From NCBI RefSeq assembly GCF_000807855.2, contig NZ_JRYR02000001.1, positions 2,965,285 to 3,029,284 of the forward strand: a DNA stretch of 64,000 nucleotides, in the 5' to 3' direction. Under the pieces are notes generated by a model. The model made no database searches. It was not told the DNA's origin and was given only the letters and a program-made list of their open reading frames with translations. Made by a program: the position numbers and the translations under genes. How positions within the stretch are numbered: position 1 is the first letter of the stretch; each line of letters starts with the position of its first letter. Below, in pieces: positions 43,887-52,524 of the stretch. This stretch comes from Flammeovirga pacifica. Its GTDB lineage: Bacteria; Bacteroidota; Bacteroidia; Cytophagales; Flammeovirgaceae.

Positions 43887-46295
43887 TTAGTTTCTAAGTG
43901 GTTTACCTTTAAAGATGATACTTTGGATACGCTCCAATGTTTTCTTTTCTCCTGATAAACTTAAGAATGCCTCACGCTCTAAGTCCAATAAGTATTGTTC
44001 AGAAACGTAAGTTGGTGATGATAAATCGCCACCATTAATCACATAATTTAGCTTTCTAGCAATCTTTGCGTCATGCTCTGAAGCCCAATTTGCATACTCC
44101 ATTCCGGCAATACCTGCCTCGAATAAAGCCATACCACCACGACCTTGAACTTTAATATCTCTACGCTGATTTTTCTCTGCGTATCCTAAAGCTGAAAGTT
44201 CTAAGACCCTCGTTTTAGCATCCGCAATCACACGTTTACGGTTTAAAGTTATTCTTGATGCCTCATTCATGAAGCCCATGTTTCGCATTTCTTCAGCAGA
44301 AGTAGCCACTTTTGCTGTTGCGATGTTCATAAATGCATCTTGTAAACGGTTGTACTCAGGATCTCCTGATTTTAATTGGTCTGAAACTCGAAGAGCCAAC
44401 TCTTTAGTACCGCCACCTGCTGGAATTAAACCTACACCAACTTCTACTAGACCCATATAGGTTTCAGCATGTGCTTGAACTGCATCACAATGCATTGATA
44501 ATTCACAACCACCACCTAAAGCTAATCCTGATGTTGCTGCCACTACCGGAACTGAAGAATATCGAGCACGCATCATTGTTTTCTGGAACTGAGCAATCAT
44601 TAGATTGATTTCATCGTATTCCTGATCACATGCAAACATGAATAGCATTGCTAGATTTGCTCCTGCAGAGAAATTGGCAGATTCGTTACCAATTACAACG
44701 CCTTTATACCCTTTTTCTTCTGCAATAGAAATTGCCGTATTTACTCCTTCTAAGTTTTCTTGCCCTAAAGCATTCATCTTAGTGTGGAATTCAAGGTTCA
44801 ATACGCCATCGCCAATATCAAATAATGTTGCTCCAGCATTACTCCAAACTACATTTTCTCCTCTCAATGTTTCTAACATTACAAGAGACTCTGTACCAGG
44901 AACAACTTTGTAAGATTTCGATGGAATATCATAATACCAGCTCTGACGACCTTCATTTTTATAGAAAGAAGTATGTCCTGCCTCAAGCATTTCGTACACC
45001 CAATCAGCTGGTTTTTCACCTGCTGCTTCCATCTTTTCAGCCGTTTCTTTTACTCCAAGTAAATCCCATGTTTCAAAAGGACCTAACTCCCAAGCAAAAC
45101 CTGCTGCTACTGCTTCATCTATTCTAAATAATTCGTCAGCAATTTCTGGAATTCTGTTAGTACAGTATCTGAAGATATCGTAGAATGTTTTTCTATAAAA
45201 ATCACCTGCTTTATCTTCAAAATTTAAAAGAACAGGAATACGTTCTCTTACATTTTCAAGATCTTTTACTGCTTCTAATGCTTTGAATTTAGCCTTTGAT
45301 TTAGGGCCATACTCAAACGTTTCAAGGTTTAACTCAAGGATAACTTTTTTACCGTTATCATCTTTTGTCTTTTTGTAATAACCTTGTTTAGTTTTATCAC
45401 CAAACCACTGACGATCGTTTAGTTCACTAACTATTTTAGGAAGTACAAATCGATCTTTTGATTCATCATTTGGTAAACCTGCAAAAAGGTTATTCGATAC
45501 CTTAACGGTAGTATCTAGACCAACCACATCCATAGTTCTGAATGTTGCTGATTTTGCTCTACCGATAATTGGACCTGTAAGTTTATCTACTTCACCTACT
45601 TTTAAGCCCATGTCTTGAATTGTGTGCATTCCAGACATGATCGCATAAACACCAATACGGTTGGCAATAAATGCTGCTGTATCCTTACACAGTACTGTTT
45701 CTTTACCCAAGTGTACATCACCATAATTCATCAAGAAATCTACTACTTCTTGATCAGTTGATGGACCTGGAATAACTTCCAATAGTCTTAAATAACGGGG
45801 AGGGTTAAAGAAGTGTGTACCACAGAAGTTCTTGACAAAATCTTCACTTCTGCCTTCACACATAAATTTCATCGGAATACCCGATGTATTAGATGTGATA
45901 AGGGTGCCCGGCTTTCTATATTTTTCTACTTCCTCAAATACTTTTTTCTTAATATCTAAGTTTTCGACAACTACTTCAATAGTCCAATCGCACGAAGCAA
46001 TTTTAGACATATCGTCTGTAAAGTTACCCGTAGAAATTAATTTTTCTACTCCTTTTTTGTATACAGGAGCCGGTTTAGATTTTAATGCTGTTTTTAGGGC
46101 ATCGTTTACAATTTTGTTACGAAAAGCTTTACTTTCCATTGTAAGCCCTTTGGCTGCTTCAGCCTCTGATAATTCTCTAGGTACGATGTCTAAAAGCAAG
46201 ACCTCGACACCTACATTCGCAAAGTGACATGCGATACGTGACCCCATAACACCGGAGCCAAGTACTGCTACTTTCCTGATAGTTCTTTTCTTCAT
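43887..46295 (-). CDS. fadN: 3-hydroxyacyl-CoA dehydrogenase / enoyl-CoA hydratase, FadN type
   Basis: 802-aa bifunctional beta-oxidation enzyme in the FadN order, with the dehydrogenase first and the hydratase second. NAD site LGSGVMGSRIACHFAN at about 10-25; dehydrogenase signature GTHFFNPPRYLRLLEVIPG with its His; then two C-terminal dehydrogenase domains. The hydratase region (about 500-700) has GLALGGGCELSMHCD and GLVEVGVGLIPAGGGTKEL, which contain the two catalytic Glu positions. This order differs from E. coli FadB (hydratase first). Between a MarR gene and fadA, it matches the Bacillus fadNA type of operon. Confidence 0.92.
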   Translation of the reverse strand: MKKRTIRKVAVLGSGVMGSRIACHFANVGVEVLLLDIVPRELSEAEAAKGLTMESKAFRNKIVNDALKTALKSKPAPVYKKGVEKLISTGNFTDDMSKIASCDWTIEVVVENLDIKKKVFEEVEKYRKPGTLITSNTSGIPMKFMCEGRSEDFVKNFCGTHFFNPPRYLRLLEVIPGPSTDQEVVDFLMNYGDVHLGKETVLCKDTAAFIANRIGVYAIMSGMHTIQDMGLKVGEVDKLTGPIIGRAKSATFRTMDVVGLDTTVKVSNNLFAGLPNDESKDRFVLPKIVSELNDRQWFGDKTKQGYYKKTKDDNGKKVILELNLETFEYGPKSKAKFKALEAVKDLENVRERIPVLLNFEDKAGDFYRKTFYDIFRYCTNRIPEIADELFRIDEAVAAGFAWELGPFETWDLLGVKETAEKMEAAGEKPADWVYEMLEAGHTSFYKNEGRQSWYYDIPSKSYKVVPGTESLVMLETLRGENVVWSNAGATLFDIGDGVLNLEFHTKMNALGQENLEGVNTAISIAEEKGYKGVVIGNESANFSAGANLAMLFMFACDQEYDEINLMIAQFQKTMMRARYSSVPVVAATSGLALGGGCELSMHCDAVQAHAETYMGLVEVGVGLIPAGGGTKELALRVSDQLKSGDPEYNRLQDAFMNIATAKVATSAEEMRNMGFMNEASRITLNRKRVIADAKTRVLELSALGYAEKNQRRDIKVQGRGGMALFEAGIAGMEYANWASEHDAKIARKLNYVINGGDLSSPTYVSEQYLLDLEREAFLSLSGEKKTLERIQSIIFKGKPLRN

Positions 46296-46361
46296 CGGTT
46301 TACCGATTTGTGTTGTTTATTTATGGATATTCAAAATTGAATCGAGATAGATAGTTGCAGA

Positions 46362-46880
46362 TTATTTGTTCAATTTGTCTTCAGTGATACCAAATTCTTT
46401 TAATCGATCACGAATTTCCTCAAACATCTGCCTTTTAGGGTCTTTAATTACATCATTGATTTGTTCCATCACATGAAAAAAAACGCCTAATTCATCGGGG
46501 GAAACTTTTTCTTCTACTCTTCTCTGAAAGACTTTCACCGTCTGTTTTGACATTTCCCTTTTGGCTTGTCCAAATTCCGTCAATTTGATAATCACTTTTC
46601 GTTTATCATGTTGATCAGGAATTCTAACAATCAAACCTTTTTCCTCAAAGCTTTTCAACATTCTAGTTAAACTCCTTGCCTCCATCCCCATTAAAGGAGC
46701 AATTTTAGTGGCAGGCGTACCATCAATAGGGTCTATATTTAATAGTACAAATCCAATTGAGTGGGAAATATCATACGGTTGACCTAAAAGATTGTACATC
46801 TTTGATATTCCTAACCATGTTGCTTTGATACTTAAGTCAATTGACTGCTTCTTTCTCTCAGATCTACGCAATCCCTCCAT
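46362..46880 (-). CDS. MarR-family regulator of the fad operon
   Basis: 172-aa winged-helix regulator. MEARSLTRMLKSFEEKGLIVRIPDQHDKRKVIIKLTEFG carries the recognition helix and the wing of MarR proteins. The first ~25 residues are basic. It is the first gene of the operon, 66 nt upstream of fadN, so by analogy with other MarR-fad loci it is probably a repressor released by a fatty acyl-CoA. Confidence 0.88.
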   Translation of the reverse strand: MEGLRRSERKKQSIDLSIKATWLGISKMYNLLGQPYDISHSIGFVLLNIDPIDGTPATKIAPLMGMEARSLTRMLKSFEEKGLIVRIPDQHDKRKVIIKLTEFGQAKREMSKQTVKVFQRRVEEKVSPDELGVFFHVMEQINDVIKDPKRQMFEEIRDRLKEFGITEDKLNK

Positions 46881-46925
46881 GCTTTCATTTTACTTTTGTG
46901 ATGTATTATTTGGTGTGTGTGTTTT

Positions 46926-46933
46926 CAAATATA
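46926..46933 (-). promoter_or_regulatory. -7 box of the marR-fad operon
   Basis: Reads TATATTTG on the minus strand, 45 nt before the marR start. A TTG lies 15 nt further upstream, closer than the usual 17-23. Confidence 0.45.
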
Positions 46934-47081
46934 GAAATAAATGGTATGCAAGCATAACATTTTAGAAAGAAATATTAAAACTTATTTAGAAATAATGCTT
47001 CTTATATAATTTTTTGAGGATTTTAAGTTTAAATTTCCTTTATCGTGACATCACTTTAACATCAACTTTAAACTATTTGGT

Positions 47082-47089
47082 TACATTTG
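47082..47089 (+). promoter_or_regulatory. -7 box of the 592-aa ABC exporter
   Basis: TACATTTG matches TAnnTTTG, 64 nt before the start. The expected -33 position has only TTTA. Confidence 0.4.
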
Positions 47090-47153
47090 TGTTTCGATAT
47101 TTTGTGTGAACAATAATCCCACTTATCTTTCAAAAAAGATTTCTTAAAGAAGC

Positions 47154-48932
47154 ATGAAGGAACTCGCTTTCTTAAATAAATATATCATTCGATACGGTTT
47201 TAGGTTGACCTTAGGGATCATCTTTATGATTGTGTCTAACATTTTTGCTATTGCTCCTGCTCAAGTAGTAAGGTATGCTCTAGATTTAGTAATTGATACT
47301 TTCAAAACTCAAGAATTATTAAAAGGAACCGCTCAACACAGTGTTTTTATTGATGATTTCTTTCAAACAGTTTTGTTGTATGGAGGTCTAATTGTATTGA
47401 TGGCTCTTTTAAGAGGTGTTTTTCTTTTCTTAGTTCGTCAGACCATCATTGTGATGTCTCGTTTGATTGAATATGATTTGAAAAATGATATTTTCGAGCA
47501 TTATCAAAAATTGACTTTAAGCTTTTACCGTAGAAATAATACTGGTGACTTAATGGCTAGGATCTCTGAAGATGTTAGTAAAGTGAGAATGTATTTGGGA
47601 CCTGCAATTATGTATTCAATAAACATGGTGATCTCATTTATATTAACCATTGGGATCATGTTGAGTATTAATCCGACCTTAACTTTTTGGGCATTATTCC
47701 CTCTTCCTTTGCTTTCAATCAGTATTTACTTTGTTAACAATATCATCAATAAAAAATCTGAACTTATTCAGCAGCAATTGTCTTCTATGTCTACGTTTGT
47801 TCAAGAAGCATTTTCTGGAATTAGAGTCATTAAAGCTTTTGTTAGAGAAAAAGAATCCTTATCTCAGTTTGATGAAAATGCTACTGAATATCAGAATAGA
47901 CAGTTAGAATTGGCCAAGGTCAACTCTATGTTTTATCCATTAATGCTTTTCCTCATTGGCTTATCAACTATACTAACGGTTTATGTTGGTGGCATTGAAG
48001 TAGAAAAAGGAACTATTACGCCTGGTGTTATTGCAGAGTTCATTATGTATGTGACTTTACTAACATGGCCCGTTACTTCTTTAGGATGGGTAACTAGTAT
48101 TGTACAAAGAGCTGCTGCTTCTCAAAAAAGAATTAATGAGTTTTTAAATGAAGCGCCAGATATTGTTTCGACATCAAATGATAAAATTAATATCGAAGGT
48201 AATTTAAGATTTGATAAAGTTTCTTTGGTGTATCCTGACTCTGGTATTAAAGCATTGAATGAACTATCATTTGAAATTGAATCTGGGAAAACTTTAGCGA
48301 TTTTGGGAACTACTGGCTCTGGAAAAAGTACAGTTGCCAACCTAATTTCTCGATTATACGATCCTACATCTGGCCAAATACTTATTGACGGAAAAGATCT
48401 TAAAGAATACAATTTACATGATATTCGATCTCAAATAAACATGGCCCCTCAGGATGTATTCTTGTTCTCTAATACATTAAGAAATAACATTGCCTTTGCT
48501 AAAACTGATGCTTCTGAAGAAGAGATCATTCAAGCAACAAAAGACGCTGGCCTTTATGAGAACATTCAACAAATGGAATTAGGCTTAGATACTCTCGTAG
48601 GAGAAAGAGGTATAACATTATCCGGAGGGCAAAAACAAAGAACTACAATTGCGAGAGCTATCTTAGGAAATCCAAAAGTATTGGTACTAGATGATAGTTT
48701 ATCAGCTGTTGATACTAAAACTGAAAACCTTATTTTAAATAACCTTCAGAGAGTGATGCGTAATAAAACATCAATTATAATCTCTCACAGAGTTTCTTCT
48801 GCAAAATTAGCGGATAAAATTCTTGTCTTACATGAGGGTAAAATAGTAGAACAAGGTACTCATGATGAGTTAATTGAGATAAAAGGGCATTACAATACTT
48901 TATTTGATCAACAATCAAAAGGAAACGAATAA
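47154..48932 (+). CDS. ABC exporter half with Asp in place of the catalytic Glu
   Basis: 592-aa type IV ABC half-transporter: six membrane segments to about 320, then the ATPase domain with Walker A GTTGSGKS and signature LSGGQKQR. Walker B ends LVLDDSLSAVD, with Asp where most exporters have catalytic Glu. That substitution is typical of the degenerate subunit of heterodimeric exporters such as BmrC and TM287, which need a partner with a normal site. No partner gene is adjacent here. The H-loop (IIISHRVSS) is intact. Possible substrates are drugs or lipids; the next gene is a sigma factor on the same strand. Confidence 0.88.
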   Translation: MKELAFLNKYIIRYGFRLTLGIIFMIVSNIFAIAPAQVVRYALDLVIDTFKTQELLKGTAQHSVFIDDFFQTVLLYGGLIVLMALLRGVFLFLVRQTIIVMSRLIEYDLKNDIFEHYQKLTLSFYRRNNTGDLMARISEDVSKVRMYLGPAIMYSINMVISFILTIGIMLSINPTLTFWALFPLPLLSISIYFVNNIINKKSELIQQQLSSMSTFVQEAFSGIRVIKAFVREKESLSQFDENATEYQNRQLELAKVNSMFYPLMLFLIGLSTILTVYVGGIEVEKGTITPGVIAEFIMYVTLLTWPVTSLGWVTSIVQRAAASQKRINEFLNEAPDIVSTSNDKINIEGNLRFDKVSLVYPDSGIKALNELSFEIESGKTLAILGTTGSGKSTVANLISRLYDPTSGQILIDGKDLKEYNLHDIRSQINMAPQDVFLFSNTLRNNIAFAKTDASEEEIIQATKDAGLYENIQQMELGLDTLVGERGITLSGGQKQRTTIARAILGNPKVLVLDDSLSAVDTKTENLILNNLQRVMRNKTSIIISHRVSSAKLADKILVLHEGKIVEQGTHDELIEIKGHYNTLFDQQSKGNE

Positions 48933-49047
48933 TAAGTATAATCCCATAAAATTTTATAATTTAGTTACTGAAAGCATCTTACATAATAGCTACAATAGCT
49001 TAATTTTTATATTTTAAGCAACTTCTCTATTCATTTTACAACTAAAA

Positions 49048-49584
49048 GTGACGTCTAAAAACATAAAAGATTCCAAACACCCCAAAATAAATGAGCAAGA
49101 TCTAAAAATACTTTTTGATCAATATTTCGAAAGTATTAAAAACTTCATTTATTATAAATTAGGCGATATCGATGCAGCAGAAGATATCGCACAAGAAGCC
49201 TATATTAAATTTTGGGAAGCTAGAGAAAAAGTTATTAAAGATACCGCTAAAACCTATCTTTATACTATTGCCAATAACCTTGCTATGAATTACATCAAAC
49301 ACAATAAAGTGGTGTTACAATTCGAGCAAAAACAAAATAAAAAAGACGGAGAAACTGAAACCAATCCTGAGTTTAAAATGGAATTGAATGAGTTTCAACA
49401 TACTCTAGAGAAAACGATAAATCAGATTCCTGAAAAAAGTAAAGAGGTCTTTCTAATGAACAGAATGGAAGGCTTAACATATGCTGAGATTAGTGATCGA
49501 TTAGACGTTAGTGTCAAAGCAATAGAAAAAAGAATGAGTAAAGCTCTGAGCATTTTAAGGAACAACCTCAAAATCAATATTTAA
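49048..49584 (+). CDS. ECF-type RNA polymerase sigma-70 factor
   Basis: 178 aa, GTG start. Region 2 is visible as LFDQYFESIKNFIYYKLGDIDAAEDIAQEAYIKFWEAREKV, and region 4 as INQIPEKSKEVFLMNRMEGLTYAEISDRLDVSVKAIEKRMSKALSILR. These belong to the Bacteroidota FecI/extracytoplasmic type. Such sigma genes often precede an anti-sigma (FecR) and a SusC-like receptor gene; here the following gene is adk, so no anti-sigma partner is adjacent. Its signal and regulon are unknown. Confidence 0.9.
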   Translation: MTSKNIKDSKHPKINEQDLKILFDQYFESIKNFIYYKLGDIDAAEDIAQEAYIKFWEAREKVIKDTAKTYLYTIANNLAMNYIKHNKVVLQFEQKQNKKDGETETNPEFKMELNEFQHTLEKTINQIPEKSKEVFLMNRMEGLTYAEISDRLDVSVKAIEKRMSKALSILRNNLKINI

Positions 49585-49701
49585 TTTTTATTTCAACCGA
49601 TTTAAAAGCATTATTGATACTTATTTGATAAATATTCCTTTTTCCAAGACATCAATTTTAAATTACAAGGCGTTATCATACAATTAATTCGGTATTTTTT
49701 A

Positions 49702-49732
49702 TACTTTTGCCGTTTAAGAGGGTATCTCTTAA
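49702..49732 (+). promoter_or_regulatory. -7 box and leader hairpin of adk
   Basis: TACTTTTG (49702-49709) fits TAnnTTTG. Five bases later TTAAGAG (49714-49720) pairs perfectly with CTCTTAA (49726-49732) around GGTAT, so the mRNA would begin with a short 5' hairpin. Confidence 0.55.
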
Positions 49733-49776
49733 TTAAATCGTGAAGATAAATTAAATACAAAAATAAACTTTTCAAC

Positions 49777-50349
49777 ATGATCAATCTTGTATTATTTGGC
49801 CCTCCAGGTGCTGGTAAAGGTACTCAAAGTGACAAAATCAAAGCGAAGTACGAATTAACACACCTTTCTACAGGTGATTTACTTCGTGGAGAAATTGCTG
49901 CAGGCACTCCACTAGGGTTAAAAGCAAAAGAATTGATGGACCAAGGTCAATTAGTTCCTGATGAAGTGGTTATTGGTATGATCGACTCTAAGATCAAAGA
50001 TCATAGATCTGGTAACGGATTTATCTTTGATGGTTTCCCTCGTACAGTAGCTCAAGCAGAAGCTTTAGACCAATTGATGGCAAGTAACGATATCTCTATT
50101 TCTGGTATGGTAGCTTTAGAGGTTGACGAGGAAGAGTTAACTAAACGTATTTTAAAGCGTGGTGAAACTTCTGGCCGTACTGACGACCAAAACGAAGACT
50201 TGATCCGTAACCGTGTTCAAGAATACAATAACAAAACTGCTCCTGTAGCTAATTTCTACGAAGGACAAGGAAAATTCAAATCAATTAATGGTGTAGGTAC
50301 TATCGAAGAAATTTTCGAAAATGCTTGTACTGCAATTGAATCTCTATAA
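49777..50349 (+). CDS. adk: Adenylate kinase
   Basis: Balances AMP, ADP and ATP. It has 190 aa. P-loop GPPGAGKGTQ is at residues 7-16, then LSTGDLLRGEI (AMP site), IFDGFPRT, and the lid stretch RGETSGRTDDQNEDLIRNRV. The lid is short and has no zinc cysteines, the short-lid bacterial type. The mRNA leader of about 65 nt holds a small hairpin. A terminator follows. Confidence 0.96.
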   Translation: MINLVLFGPPGAGKGTQSDKIKAKYELTHLSTGDLLRGEIAAGTPLGLKAKELMDQGQLVPDEVVIGMIDSKIKDHRSGNGFIFDGFPRTVAQAEALDQLMASNDISISGMVALEVDEEELTKRILKRGETSGRTDDQNEDLIRNRVQEYNNKTAPVANFYEGQGKFKSINGVGTIEEIFENACTAIESL

Positions 50350-50370
50350 TCTGAATTATAATTCAGTAGA

Positions 50371-50405
50371 AAAAAGCACATGATCTCTGTATCGTGTGCT
50401 TTTTT
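50371..50405 (+). terminator. Rho-independent terminator after adk
   Basis: AAAAGCACATGAT (50372-50384) pairs with ATCGTGTGCTTTT (50391-50403) with one wobble, then a T-run. A separate perfect 16-bp AT-rich palindrome (50351-50366) lies just before it. Confidence 0.9.
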
Positions 50406-50495
50406 GTTTGTCTACCATTGTACTCAAATTAAAAGAATTTACCCTCTTACATCAAAAAGATGTTAATAATATATAGTTTAAAAAAATACATTCTC

Positions 50496-50509
50496 TAAAT
50501 TTGCCGTTC
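50496..50509 (+). promoter_or_regulatory. -7 box and 5' hairpin of obg
   Basis: TAAATTTG (50496-50503) matches TAnnTTTG. GCC-GTTC-GGC (50503-50512) makes a small stem right at the expected transcript start. The run TTTGCCGTT is shared with the adk promoter. Confidence 0.5.
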
Positions 50510-50575
50510 GGCTGATTTTTAACCTAAACTTGTTAAACTTCAACTACTTATTTATCAAGCAATTAAGATATAGAC

Positions 50576-51682
50576 ATGGCATCATCCAATTTTATTGATT
50601 ACGTAAAAATCTTTGTCCGCTCTGGAGCAGGAGGGGCAGGTGCAGTTTCTTTCCGTAGAGAAAAGCACGTTCCGAAAGGAGGTCCTGATGGCGGTGACGG
50701 TGGTCGTGGAGGTCATATCATCTTAAAAGCTGATAAACAACACTGGACGTTACTTCACTTAAAATATCGTAAACATATTCATGGTTTCAATGGAATCAGT
50801 GGTATGGGTACAGGTAAAAGTGGTGCAGATGGTGAAGATATTATTTTACCTGTTCCTCTTGGTACTATTGCCAAAGATGCAGAAACTGGTGAAAAAATAT
50901 GCGAACTAACAGAACCTGGACAAGAAGTTATCTTGATGAAAGGTGGTAAAGGTGGTTTAGGGAACCGTAATTTTAAAACGGCTACCAATCAAACCCCTCG
51001 TTATGCTCAACCTGGAGAAGATTGTGAGGAGTCATGGGTAATTCTTGAACTTAAAGTATTAGCTGATGTTGGTTTGGTAGGTTTTCCTAATGCTGGTAAA
51101 TCAACTTTGCTTTCAGTACTTTCGGCAGCGAAACCTGAAATTGCAGATTATCCATTTACCACTATGGTTCCAAATCTTGGAGTGATCCCTCACCATGGTA
51201 ATAAGTCGTTTATTATGGCTGATATCCCAGGTATTATTGAAGGAGCAGCTGAAGGAAAAGGTTTAGGTATCCGATTCTTACGTCATATTGAAAGAAACTC
51301 TGTATTGCTATTTATGGTACCTGCAGATAGTGAAGACGTAGCCAAAGATTACCAAATTCTAGTTAACGAGTTGACCAAATACAACCCAGAACTTTTGGAC
51401 AAAAACCGTCTATTAGCAATCACTAAAAGTGATATGTTAGATGATGAATTGGAAGAGTTAATCAAAGAAACTTTACCTCCTGATGTTCCTTATGTATTTA
51501 TTTCATCTGTGATACAAAAAGGTATTCCTGAATTGAAAGATATGCTTTGGGAAGCTATCAATGAAGGTGTGGAAGAAGAAACAGAAGATTTTGTTGAAGA
51601 AGATTACGATAAACCTCTATCAGATTATAATCCATATCAAGATAATATTGATTTGGAAAATGAAGCTGGTGAAGAAGAATAA
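50576..51682 (+). CDS. obgE: GTPase Obg/CgtA
   Basis: Essential ribosome-assembly and stress GTPase of 368 aa. The glycine-rich Obg fold is at 1-158 ([32 protein letters not shown]). The G domain has P-loop GFPNAGKST, switch I with conserved TTM, G3 [16 protein letters not shown] and G4 TKSD. The C-terminus is an acidic tail (about 335-368) rather than a folded TGS-like domain. It sits after adk but behind its own promoter and the adk terminator. Confidence 0.96.
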   Translation: MASSNFIDYVKIFVRSGAGGAGAVSFRREKHVPKGGPDGGDGGRGGHIILKADKQHWTLLHLKYRKHIHGFNGISGMGTGKSGADGEDIILPVPLGTIAKDAETGEKICELTEPGQEVILMKGGKGGLGNRNFKTATNQTPRYAQPGEDCEESWVILELKVLADVGLVGFPNAGKSTLLSVLSAAKPEIADYPFTTMVPNLGVIPHHGNKSFIMADIPGIIEGAAEGKGLGIRFLRHIERNSVLLFMVPADSEDVAKDYQILVNELTKYNPELLDKNRLLAITKSDMLDDELEELIKETLPPDVPYVFISSVIQKGIPELKDMLWEAINEGVEEETEDFVEEDYDKPLSDYNPYQDNIDLENEAGEEE

Positions 51683-51721
51683 TACCGTATTCTAATTAAT
51701 ATAAGGATAGTTTATATCCAT

Positions 51722-51761
51722 AAAGAGCATTTATTTCAATAAGAGGTAAATGCTCTTTTTT
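51722..51761 (+). terminator. Rho-independent terminator after obg
   Basis: AAAGAGCATTTA (51722-51733) pairs perfectly with TAAATGCTCTTT (51747-51758), followed by further T. Confidence 0.9.
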
Positions 51762-51764
51762 GTA

Positions 51765-51801
51765 TAAAAAAGAACCTCAACAATTTAATGTTGAGGCTCT
51801 T
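51765..51801 (-). terminator. Rho-independent terminator of dps
   Basis: CCTCAACA (51775-51782) pairs with TGTTGAGG (51789-51796), with outer pairs AAGA/TCTT. On the minus strand it runs into TTCTTTTTT. It lies back-to-back with the obg terminator. Confidence 0.85.
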
Positions 51802-51857
51802 CTGATTGATAATTAGGTTGTAAAGTTTGAGATGAAAATTGACTAGCAAATTATACT

Positions 51858-52337
51858 TTAGTTTAACCAAGCATTCAACATCCATACGGTCTTCTCTTGT
51901 TCACTAATTAGTTCCGAAATTAGTGCAACAGTTCCCTCATCACTTGCGTCTCCTGCTTGTGCTATCACTTGTCTTTCAATTTTAAGTAAAATCGCTAAAT
52001 TATTTCTCACTAATTCTACTGATGATTGATCGTCTACAATATTTTTTCCTTGCTTAATTTCTGATGCTTCTATATAATCAGAAAATGTATGCAATGGTTG
52101 TTCTCCTAAGGTTAATACTCTTTCAGCTATTTCGTCTACTCTATCATTAGCACCTGTATATAATTCTTCAAATTTTGCATGTAATTCAAAGAAATTATTT
52201 CCTTTAATGTTCCAATGTAAACCTCTTAAGTTTTGGTAGTACATCTGGAAGTTAGCTAATAATACATTTAATGATGAAGCCAATGATCTTGCTGTTGTAA
52301 CTTCTATTCCTATTGCGTTAATATTTAAAGTTTCCAT
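51858..52337 (-). CDS. dps: Dps family DNA-binding ferritin-like protein
   Basis: Iron-detoxifying mini-ferritin of 159 aa, forming a dodecamer in the cytoplasm. Ferroxidase ligands at the subunit interface fit the family: His41 (LHWNIKG), His53 (ELHAKF), Asp68 and Glu72 (VDEIAER). No basic N-terminal tail is seen, so DNA binding may be weak. Monocistronic between two terminators. Confidence 0.93.
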   Translation of the reverse strand: METLNINAIGIEVTTARSLASSLNVLLANFQMYYQNLRGLHWNIKGNNFFELHAKFEELYTGANDRVDEIAERVLTLGEQPLHTFSDYIEASEIKQGKNIVDDQSSVELVRNNLAILLKIERQVIAQAGDASDEGTVALISELISEQEKTVWMLNAWLN

Positions 52338-52463
52338 TTTGATATTTATTTATTGTTTTTGATTGATAACATTACAAAGGTGTAGATTATATTTAATAGA
52401 TGGAAATTATAAATATTTATACTTATATAACTTTTAACTATAAACTGATATATACAGACGCAA

Positions 52464-52496
52464 AAAAGCCATATCAAACAAATGATATGGCTTTTA
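52464..52496 (-). terminator. Rho-independent terminator of the S9 peptidase gene
   Basis: AAAAGCCATATCA (52464-52476) pairs perfectly with TGATATGGCTTTT (52483-52495). On the minus strand the stem is followed by TTG after six T. It lies 29 bases past the stop. Confidence 0.9.
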
Positions 52497-52524
52497 TATT
52501 TCTATATCAATCAATTTTACTGAT

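Noticed and set aside
45832-46227. A 131-aa plus-strand frame within fadN
   Set aside because: It lies antisense to the NAD-binding domain of fadN, which has intact motifs. Its Ser/Thr/Phe-rich composition is typical of a shadow.
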